DNA of 15,280 nt from Stephanodiscus triporus (Eukaryota > Bacillariophyta > Thalassiosirophyceae > Thalassiosirales > Thalassiosiraceae): positions 1 through 15,280 of the forward strand of contig JALLAZ010000452.1 of NCBI GenBank assembly GCA_036939755.1. Direction: 5' to 3'. Both the position numbers and the translations under genes were made by a program. The notes under the pieces are model-generated. The model worked only from the letters and a program-made list of their open reading frames with translations, was not told the DNA's origin and searched no databases. Shown piece by piece: positions 1-7,246 of this stretch. How positions within the stretch are numbered: position 1 is the stretch's first letter; the number at the start of each line of letters is the position of its first letter.

Positions 1-1
1 A

Positions 2-301
2 GCTCACCATGGTGGGGGTGTTTGTGTTTTGTTGTGTGTGGGGGCAACGGTGATTTGGTACCAATTCCTATGTACCAATCTTACAGGGCAGAAGTTTTTT
101 GTTCCCGCCGGAACGGACGTAGGTGTTAATCTGTTAAAGGCATGGCACATCGTGTTGATGCACCATGCATTAAAAAATCAGAGGGTTTTTCTTCTTCATT
201 ATGAAAACACCACCAACCTAAAGGGCCCAATTGATAACGTAGTGCGTTCTGAGTCTATCACATGTTTTAGGTTGGTGGCATTTCAAGAAATGAATGCGTA
301 G
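2..301 (+). CDS. Unidentified open frame running off the left edge
   Basis: This frame is open from base 2 to a TAG at 299-301 and encodes about 99 residues. No ATG is needed at its 5' side, so it could be the 3' end of a gene or exon that begins outside the window. The peptide has mixed composition (for example LTGQKFFVPAGTDVG and VNLLKAWHIVLMHH) and matches no family I recognise. A 13-bp inverted repeat (210-222 and 266-278) lies inside the frame and would argue for mobile-element or non-coding origin. I see no splice acceptor or signal peptide that supports it. It could equally be a chance open frame. Confidence 0.2.
   Translation, partial: AHHGGGVCVLLCVGATVIWYQFLCTNLTGQKFFVPAGTDVGVNLLKAWHIVLMHHALKNQRVFLLHYENTTNLKGPIDNVVRSESITCFRLVAFQEMNA
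210..278. repeat. 13-bp perfect inverted repeat with 43-bp spacer
   Basis: CCACCAACCTAAA at 210-222 is the exact reverse complement of TTTAGGTTGGTGG at 266-278. The outer length of 69 bp is compatible with a small hairpin or a remnant of a terminal-inverted-repeat element. The flanks show no obvious target-site duplication. Confidence 0.6.
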
Positions 302-1096
302 CGACAATTGGCTTGGGGCCATTGTCAGTCAGACATGGGACAGGAGGGACAGGGAATGCATCCCTCATTCAAAGGCAAGACAAACTACTAGGATATCATA
401 CAGCAATCAAAATTATTGTTACAAGACCCTGAGCCTGAGCCTAGGCTTTCATCAATTTGGGGAGGCAACACCATCATCATCGCCACCATTACCACCAGTC
501 ACCATCACCAGATTCTTTGGTGTTTGCCAGTGTCCCCTTGCCCCTGGTACTGTTGCTGATGCCACTTTTTGCTGATGGATTATTTTCATGGACTCCTTTG
601 ATACCTTTCTATGGAAAATGGTGGTAGTCTTTTGGAAAATATCTAGGTACTCTAATTAGGAAGAACATTAATAAATCATGATTCTTTCACAAATGTGAGC
701 AATGTCCATAATCCTCAAACCCTGAGGATGATGGATATCTAATAATATGTGGGTGGTTCTGTGATTTAAAGGAAGGTCCCTTGACACGGGCATCCCAGCA
801 GCACTGGTTGTGGTAGTAGTGATTGAGCGTATGCACATTGCAGGACAAAAACGCTTTGGTGAGGCTTTTGTCGTCTACCCCACCAAGTGATGAATTGTGC
901 AGTGCTGATCAATGAAGAAAGATCAACCATGCAAGTGGAGAGGGAACTTAAAGAAGAGAAATGAATCTTTTCTGAGTTGTTATATATTGGCATTGCCTTG
1001 CAATTGAGAATAGCTATGGTTTGATATGTTTTGATTTTGTAACCTGATTTATGAACATGGGTAATTACTCCAAAGATTATGCATCATAATATCATA
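302..1096. other. Unassigned region, partly 3' flank of the chitinase gene
   Basis: No gene is supported here. Frames on both strands are short and have no recognisable motifs. A CCAtcatcatCgCCAccatt-like run of CAT and CAC triplets at about 467-510 is simple-sequence-like. A near-perfect hairpin sits at 705-735. The minus-strand gene stopping at 1097 must place its 3' UTR and polyadenylation site somewhere in the right half, but no clear signal was identified. Confidence 0.5.
705..735. repeat. Hairpin, 13-bp stem with one mismatch, 5-nt loop
   Basis: TCCATAATCCTCA (705-717) pairs with TGAGGATGATGGA (723-735) with a single A/G mismatch and the loop AACCC. It lies about 360 bp beyond the stop codon of the minus-strand chitinase gene. 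It could shape that gene's 3' end, but this is conjecture. Confidence 0.5.
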
Positions 1097-4000
1097 TCAA
1101 TCCTGAAGACACTCATCAACTCGCAGCATAGAGTAAGCTTCGCAGCAATCAGATTTGGACTCTTTAAGGTAAGCTCCTGAAGCCCAGCTTGGAGGAGATG
1201 CGCGATCAACACATGCAACGGTTCCACCAGATCTCCACACAGGAAAGAAGAGTCCAGTGCCAGAATCAGCTTGATGTGGACATGATGAGAAATTGCATCC
1301 ATCTTCTGGCACCCTTGACACAACAGAGCCATCGGGACATAATTGGGTGTCTGCTGGACAATCTGTATCCAAAGGCGTTGATTCAGCCACGGTGGGCTCC
1401 GTCCCTTTCATCTGAATAACAAGCTGAGGCGGGTCTGATCCTTCTTTGCTGCTATAACCAGCACGGTTCCATGATTTTGATTTTATTCTAATGCTGACTG
1501 GATTTGGGGAATTGTGTGCACCGAAGAATACATTGGTAACATCTATATCATACCATGTGGCTTCTTGGACAAGGCCAAGACTGTGAAATGGAGCACCAAA
1601 TGCTTTGGGGGCACTGTTCCATGTCACAGAAGCTTCATCCCAGTTGGAATCAATGGTCTTTCCAAATATCCCTCCAGCTTCAGCCCCATCTGTGCAGAAG
1701 AGTCTTAGAGTTGCAGACACCACTGAATTTGTGTCAATATCAGACAAATCAAACTGTATCAGTGAGTCGTATGTGCCTGAATCGTCATCGACCTCAAGCG
1801 TGCTCTCGTTGCCATAATTTTTATCGGGATGATCCTTTACAACTGTTGCATCGTCAGACGGAAATAGGACGATTGGGCCGTGAGTAGTGGGATTGGTCGC
1901 GCCCACAGATGGAATTGGAGTAGCCAAAGGCGCATTTGTCTGTGTGGTGACCGTCGATAAGGGCAAATCTTCTTCTTCCTCATTCGCGACTGGCTGAAGT
2001 GTGTTGCTTGTGTCTGCAAAATCAGGGTTTTGACAATCGTATGGATAGTCAGGACTGCCACAATCAAAGTGGGCATATTGATCATCGCATGATTCGATAC
2101 AGCTGATGAAGATAACGGAATGAAGTATCAAGTGAATTATGAAGACAATGAAGACGAGTTTTTCCCCAGTAATGAACAAGCATCACTCACCAGTCACCTC
2201 CATCCCAATTGCAAGCTTCAGAATTGTACATTTCAACTCCAGAGTCACATCGCCCATCTCCAATCTTGCGGCGGTCCGACACAGTACATAATTCAGGATC
2301 AATGTATTCGTCTACAGTGGGATTGGTGCAGAAGAAGCCAAAAGGACCATACTCAGAAGGCACTGAGCTGCATGCATAGGACCCCGCTAGATCACATGTT
2401 TCGCGGCAACAGTCTCCTCCGTCAAAAGCGCATTCGGCCGTATTAAGCGGTGCATCAGGATCACACGCTCCGTCTCCATGGTACAACGGTTCTGGTACAC
2501 AGCAACCTGGTAATCCATCAACTGGAAACAGATCCTCGGGACAAGAGTCGTCGTCGCCGACATCGCCGTCGTTCTCCTCTGAAGTGATGCCGAGAGAAGC
2601 CACAGGTGAATCCGGTTGTGTTGTGACAGCTACTGAAGGTGACTTTGTTTGTTCTGCCTCGCTCTCAACGTCGGTTTCAGCGCCACCGGAATTATCCTCG
2701 GTGTCAGTAGGAGGTGCACCTATTTGCGCAACAGCATCACTGTATTTATCGCACTCAGGACAGGTGCCATCTCCGAGGCATTCGGCAAAGCTAGTGTTCA
2801 GTCCTTTACAACCGTCGAAGATTAGGATGGTTTCCAGACCAAGCGCCGATGATGCTTTGCAATACCTGTTGAGGCGCATCTTGACTGCCTCGGCATGCCA
2901 ACCGCCATGGTAAGCAGGACATTCCAAACCACCGTTGATATTATTCAAAGTCCCACCTTTGTTCAAGAGAATTGATAGAAATGATAAGACAAGATTGAAG
3001 TGGATAGGGACACAACAGACAAAATATAAAGGGGCAATAGCGAGAACTCACCAAAATCGCTGTTTCTTAACGCTTCAACATGGCACGTCGTTTCTTCCTT
3101 TAAGTTCTCCATCCAAAAGAAGATACCGGCGCCCCACGCATATTCAGGAGTTACAGCCACGAGGTCCGGATCGTCACAGAAGGTAGCGGCATCCCCGGTC
3201 AGTGCTTCCGATGCTGCACGAAAGTTGTAGTTCCAAGAGAGTTGAATTGCTCCTCTGCCAAAAAAGACCTTGCTCGCTGGGATGTATCCTGCAAGATCAC
3301 CTTCCGGCTCCGATACAAGCTCGCCATCGCACGGACAAGCTATCGGGGGCATGATGGTGTAATCGCAATATCCATTATAGGTGAGACCACCTCCTGCCAA
3401 GCCAGGGCCATTGCACGTGAAAGTCTCCCAATCGAACGATTCAGAGTCGCACGGCTTGCAATATATTTCCCCCCCCACATCTTTATTATCGCCACAGATC
3501 AAGTATTCTCGGCCGGCTTTCCATTCATCGCTCTCATGTAGGGTGTTACCTAAGAACGCGGCGAATTCGGATTTACGCTGTTCTTCTGTACCCATCATGA
3601 AGATCTTCTCGGCGTGGCCTTCGTTGTAGTGATCTATTGCTGTGCACAATCCCTCGTACGTGTACGGATGTTGAGCTTCTGGCGACAGCGTCTTGAAGAT
3701 CGATTCCGTGAAATAGTCACATGGCCGCTGTGCATCGCTTTGCAGTGCAAGGCCACTGCCCGGTGCTGGCGGGATACGAGGCTTGTCCTGGTCCCAGCAG
3801 AAACAAAGACCTTCGGTGTCGCAGGGCCAGAATGTTTGACCACTCTCGCATGGGGTGCAGATATCGTCGGTTATGCCCTGGGGGTGATTTTGATTACCAA
3901 CACATTTCTCGTTATCACCCTTACAGCCACCGAGGCAAAAAGTGACGGGGGCGTTGGGATCGGGAATGAAGCTTGAGATTGCAGCGCCTGCGGTTTCAGC

Positions 4001-4318
4001 GCCTTCGGCTTCGGCGACTTCGGTTTCGGCGACTTCGGCTTCGACTTCTATTTCAACCACTCGTCGCTCGCGGTCGCGACGACGACGATGACGATGACGA
4101 CGACGCGCGTCGTCGGTCGGTCGACGGGGACGGCGGCCGTCGACGGCACGGGGGTCGTCCCGGATCGACGACGACGACGCCGACGCCACGTTCGGGATCA
4201 GCAGCGGCAGCAGCAGCAGCAGCGCGGCCGTCGCCGACGCCCTCGACACCCGCGGGGGACGACGGCCGTCATCGTCGCGACGGGACGGGCCGCGGCGGGG
4301 TCTCAGCGTTGATGGCAT
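1097..4318 (-). CDS. Secreted GH19 chitinase with LNR, DNRLRE and Cys-rich modules (3 exons)
   Basis: Exons (minus strand) are 4318-3052, 2956-2191 and 2102-1097, giving 3039 nt and 1012 residues. Introns 2957-3051 and 2103-2190 are GT-AG with GTGAGT donors. The ATG at 4318 follows an in-frame TGA. Domain order: signal peptide about 1-47 (LLLLLPLLIPNVASA); Arg-rich then Glu/Ala-rich linker 52-113; Cys-rich module 128-174; GH19 catalytic domain about 200-470; LNR about 575-610 and 646-683; DNRLRE (CBM96-like) about 754-910; Cys knots 925-954 and 962-1010. GH19 evidence: FLGNTLHES with acid E262, FFGRGAIQLSWNYN at 352-365, and INGGLEC restored across intron 1. E271 or E284 may be the second acid. 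GH19 enzymes hydrolyse beta-1,4-GlcNAc chains of chitin; this one should act in the secretory pathway, wall or outside. Splicing also restores the LNR2 GGDC motif, which proves one gene rather than three. Substrate specificity is inferred. Confidence 0.9.
2103..2190 (-). other. Intron 2 of the chitinase gene, inside an LNR Cys codon
   Basis: The 88-nt GT-AG intron has donor GTGAGTGATG and acceptor TTCATCAG on the minus strand. Its removal joins TG to C and rebuilds W-D-G-G-D-C-C-I-E-S-C, matching the GGDCC-x-E-x-C of the first LNR. Unspliced reading gives a Trp in place of the first Cys and then a stop. Confidence 0.9.
2957..3051 (-). other. Intron 1 of the chitinase gene, inside the GH19 domain
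   Basis: The 95-nt GT-AG intron has donor GTGAGTTCTC and acceptor TTGAACAAAG on the minus strand. Its removal gives N-S-D-F-G-G-T-L-N-N-I-N-G-G, the expected F-G-x-T-x-x-I-N-G-G motif of GH19 enzymes. Confidence 0.9.
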
Positions 4319-4701
4319 CGTTGACGCGTTAATTTGCTCTCCTCACTTGCGGCGGCGGCAGTTCCTCCTTCCTTCCCTCTTTCGAATATCGATTTGCAAT
4401 ATCTCTCCCCCCCCTCTTATCGTGGGCGGGCTCGTCTGGGGCGGGCTGGTAGTCACTCTCTACTCTACTCTAGAGAGTACGTACTTTTATTTATTTTTCT
4501 GTTGTGTGTCATTTCATAAGCCCTGCGGACGCGTATCTCGACTACATACGATACTCGTCATTTGGTCTGTCTGCTGTGACACAACACAAGACTCCCTTTC
4601 GGTGAGATTTTTCCGAAACCCCCCTTTCATGTTCTCTCCTCGAATCTCTCCTCAGCGAAGACTTTTTCACATCGGTGCCCGTCACAGCGCCCGACATATT
4701 C
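4319..4701. promoter_or_regulatory. Divergent promoter region between chitinase and HMG-box genes
   Basis: This 383-bp gap separates two divergent start codons, so it should hold both promoters and 5' UTRs. It includes a pyrimidine-rich stretch, an ACTCTCT/AGAGAGT inverted pair with a 10-nt spacer (about 4455-4478) that runs into GTACGTAC, and an AT-rich TTTTATTTATTTTT run (about 4485-4498). No definite TATA box or factor site can be assigned by eye. Confidence 0.55.
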
Positions 4702-6309
4702 ATGACGGCCGTCCCGACGAACGAGGACGCGGAGGAGGCCGCTAGGACGGAGGACTTTCCGTCCATCGGCGGGGAGGCGGCCGCGGAGGAGAATGAGGGA
4801 GGCGAGGAGGAGGACGCGGGAGTCGACGACGACGACGACGACGGTAACGACGACGACGGGGAAGTCGACGACGACTCCGCGCGCCGCGGACCGCCGCCGC
4901 CGGCGGCGGCGGCGGCTGACGACCGCGCCGGACGACGGGCAGACCTCGACCTCCTCGGCCACCTCGATCCAAGCGACGCTCGCTATCGCGAGATCATCGC
5001 GTCCGCCACGCCCACCACCCCCCTCGAGGTCGCATTACGACGCGAGCTCGATCGTCACATCGCGCACGGCGAATCCCTCGCGAACGAGATATCGAAGCTA
5101 CGACGGTTCCTATCCAAGAGGAAGCAGACGTACAAGAGGAAGAAGACCGACGTCGACGCGCCGAGGAAGAGGTTGACCGGGTACAACGTCTTCGTCAGGG
5201 AGAGATTCGCGGCGCTCGCGAGGGAGAACGAGGAGGCGTTGAGGTCGGGGGGATCGGGGATCGGGTCGGAATTGAAGAGGATACCCCCCGCGAGCAATAT
5301 CTCGTCGACCGGCAGGGCTTGGAGCATGCTGAGCGCGGAGGAGAAGGAGAGGTACAATGCAATGTGAGTGGAGACGATAATTTTCGGAATTTCGTCCAGA
5401 CTTATCGATATACGTGTATGGTGGGGGATAGGCGCCCTCGACACTGTTTGTCATCTCTCTGATACCGGCATCCCCCCCCCCCCCCCCCACGCAAAAACCC
5501 GAATAATCTTTTTTCATTTTTTTCTTCACAGGGCAAAGCCAGACGAGGACCGATACAAGAACGAAAAGGCCACCTACCAGGCCGCCCCGGCCAAGGATCG
5601 ACGCAAGCGGAACAGGACGGGGTACAACCTCTTCTTCTCGCGGCACGTTTACAGGCTCAAGACGTACGAGGGGGGGATACCGCCCGAACGCGGCTCCACC
5701 GCGCGGGTGGTGGGAGACGCGTGGAAGAGGATGAGTCCCGAGGAGAGGGAGGCGTACGAGCGGGAGGCGGACGGCATGTACGACGATTCGGACGACGTCG
5801 GAGGAGGCGACGGCGTTGGGGGGGGGGGATATTCCCATTGCCTGCATCGTCCCCCGCAGCATCGCCTCCTCGATGCGGACGGGGGAGGAGGGGACGCGTC
5901 GTCGTTGGTGGGGGGGGGATCGCATAATCCATCGCACCCCGAGGGGGGGGACAAGCCCGCGACGGACGACGACGACGACGACGGTGACGACGATGACGAC
6001 GACAGCGCTCATCGTCCACAGGAGGAGGAGATCGATCCGAACGGCATGCCGCCGCCGCCCCTCATGCCGTACCCGTACAGCGTTCCTCCTCCTCCGGGAC
6101 CGGTGCCGCCGCCGGGACCGCCCCTCCCCATCGTCCATCAGCCGGGCGACGTGCCTTACGATCCGTACGCCTACGGCGCGGTGCCGATGCCCCCCCCCAA
6201 CCCGTACGATCCGTACGGGTATGCGGTTTACGATCCGTACGCTTACGGCGCGGTGCCGATGCCTCCTCCCAACCCATACGATCCGTACGGGTACCCGGGA
6301 TTGCCGTGA
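4702..6309 (+). CDS. Two-HMG-box nuclear protein with acidic and Pro/Tyr-rich regions (2 exons)
   Basis: Exons are 4702-5363 and 5532-6309, totalling 1440 nt and 479 residues. The intron has donor GTGAGTGG and acceptor TTTCTTCACAG. An upstream GTG in the same frame is ignored because the first ATG is at 4702. Regions in order: acidic N-terminus with Asp runs (about 26-58); helical charged stretch with coiled-coil character (about 108-141) ending in a basic KRKQTYKRKK; HMG box 1 (about 154-230: RKRLTGYNVFVRERF, then AWSMLSAEEKERY across the intron); HMG box 2 (about 245-301: RTGYNLFFSRHV, then WKRMSPEEREAYE); Gly-rich and Asp-run linker; Pro-rich tail with two 22-residue YDPYAYGAVPMPPP repeats. 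HMG boxes bind and bend DNA, so a chromatin or transcription role is expected. Long G and C runs make frame errors possible in exon 2. The 3' end is uncertain because coding-like sequence continues after the stop. Confidence 0.82.
5364..5531 (+). other. Intron of the HMG-box gene
   Basis: The 168-nt GT-AG intron is the longest in the window and carries a run of 17 C at 5472-5488, followed by a T-rich tract before TTCACAG. It interrupts HMG box 1 near its third helix; splicing gives E-R-Y-N-A-M-A-K-P-D-E-D-R-Y. Confidence 0.88.
5472..5488 (+). repeat. Homopolymer run of 17 C
   Basis: An uninterrupted C17 tract lies in the HMG-gene intron, 43 nt before the acceptor. Tracts this long are often length-variable and hard to sequence, so the exact count is uncertain. 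Confidence 0.9.
6157..6300 (+). repeat. Two in-frame 72-bp tandem repeats in the HMG protein tail
   Basis: Units begin at 6157 and 6229. Each encodes Y-D-P-Y-A-Y-G-A-V-P-M-P-P-P-N-P-Y-D-P-Y-G-Y. They differ mainly at third codon positions (for example CCCCCC versus CCTCCT), which points to purifying selection on the peptide since duplication. Confidence 0.85.
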
Positions 6310-6387
6310 TAATTGCCCTCTCTTCCAGATATTGATTGGCTGTGCGAGTAGTGTTTTGTAGGAGAGGGGGCAGGATTAGGCACGTGA

Positions 6388-6522
6388 TCCTGGGATCCCA
6401 TGCCCCTGCCGGGGATGCCGATGCCGATGTACGGTCCCCCTCCGCCGAATTACCAGCTACCTCCTCCTCCTCCGTACATGACCTATCGTACGACGAAGTC
6501 GGCTGATGATGAGGAGAAGTAG
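6388..6522 (+). other. Coding-like Pro/Met/Tyr-rich sequence after the HMG-gene stop
   Basis: After TGA TAA at 6307-6312 the same frame becomes open again from 6388 to a TAG at 6520-6522. It reads D-P-M-P-L-P-G-M-P-M-P-M-Y-G-P-P-P-P-N-Y and ends in a charged D-D-E-E-K, closely like the upstream tail in composition. It may be an alternative or terminal exon whose splice sites I cannot place convincingly, or a tail cut off by mutation. One weak model (donor GTGATA at 6306, acceptor TTAG at 6379) gives a different frame, ending at 6504-6506. Confidence 0.35.
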
Positions 6523-7246
6523 AGACCAATCGTGGGCTCTAATGAACGAAGAAGTACGAATCGTACTCTTTCTCGTGTTCACAAGATTAATGCCCTTAAG
6601 TCTCACTAACCCACATTTTGATTCTTTTTCGTTTCGTATTCATCGTTCGGCATTGAGTTTATCAAGCAAACAACGAAGCGCTTAGCGATAGATTTCTTTC
6701 CGTTAACATAGAAGCATAGGTTTCACTCGGCACTTTCGAGTTTCTCTCTCGTGTGTTTCGTCACTCGTTCTCTGGTCTTGACGGCATCCCGATACGCGAG
6801 GTAGCGTCTTATTGAATCTCGTCTCCTCTGCTGGCTACGGAGGAGGGCCTCGTGGTGGCTGTTGGGAACGGTATTCACGCTACTCTCCTCTTCTGCGGGC
6901 GGCATAGCAAACTTGTTCGTTTACGTTAGTGTACGATAATATCGTATCCTCGATTTTTTTTTAAGTTTTCATGTCTACTTTAATGTTTTCGGGAGGGCAA
7001 GGATGTTTTCTTTGGCCTTGGGGGGTGGCAAGAGGTAGGATCCCAAGAGGACAGAGAGCAATGGTAATTATCTTCATAAGAAGTAAGGAGGCTCCCGAAG
7101 AAAGGAGAACGGCCGTCAAGGCCACCGACATCTGCATCTCCGATTGAATAGTAAAAATCTCTAGCGAGCGATAAACAGAACAAACAAACGTCAAACAACT
7201 GAAAGAGGGTCGGAGCGGTAGAGAAGTAGATAAAGCCTAGTCTCGA
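6523..7246. other. Intergenic region between HMG-box and kinase genes
   Basis: This stretch should contain the 3' UTR of the HMG gene and the promoter and 5' UTR of the kinase gene. Apart from a doubtful 60-codon minus-strand frame at 6723-6905 I see no gene. A TTTTTTTTAAG run occurs at about 6955-6965. No clear TATA box was identified. Confidence 0.5.
6723..6905 (-). CDS. Small Arg-rich hypothetical protein (60 aa, doubtful)
   Basis: An ATG-to-TGA frame of 60 residues begins MPPAEEESSVN and continues with a strongly charged helical segment rich in Arg, Glu and Lys (SQQRRRDSIRRYLAYRDAV, then REKLESAE). It has no signal peptide or membrane segment and matches no family I know. The ordered heptad-like charge pattern is more protein-like than most chance frames here. 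However, it is short, lies in a gap that should include the kinase promoter, and has no splice evidence. It could also be an exon of a larger unrecognised minus-strand gene. Confidence 0.28.
   Translation of the reverse strand: MPPAEEESSVNTVPNSHHEALLRSQQRRRDSIRRYLAYRDAVKTRERVTKHTREKLESAE

Noticed and set aside
1097..4318. Three separate genes for chitinase, LNR and DNRLRE segments
   Set aside because: GT-AG introns with exact phase restore conserved GH19 and LNR motifs across both junctions, and the second and third segments lack their own ATG with a signal peptide.
3973..4332. Plus-strand Arg/Asp-rich frames opposite chitinase exon 1
   Set aside because: They are antisense readings of triplet-repeat GC-rich DNA. 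The minus strand gives a signal peptide and GH19 gene with correct splicing, so these are shadows.
4675..4701. GTG start for the HMG-box protein
   Set aside because: Nuclear genes start at ATG; the first in-frame ATG is at 4702.
5055..6138. Long minus-strand frames opposite the HMG-box gene
   Set aside because: They are Arg/Pro/Val homopolymeric and arise from GAC and CCG repeats. The plus strand has two recognisable HMG boxes.
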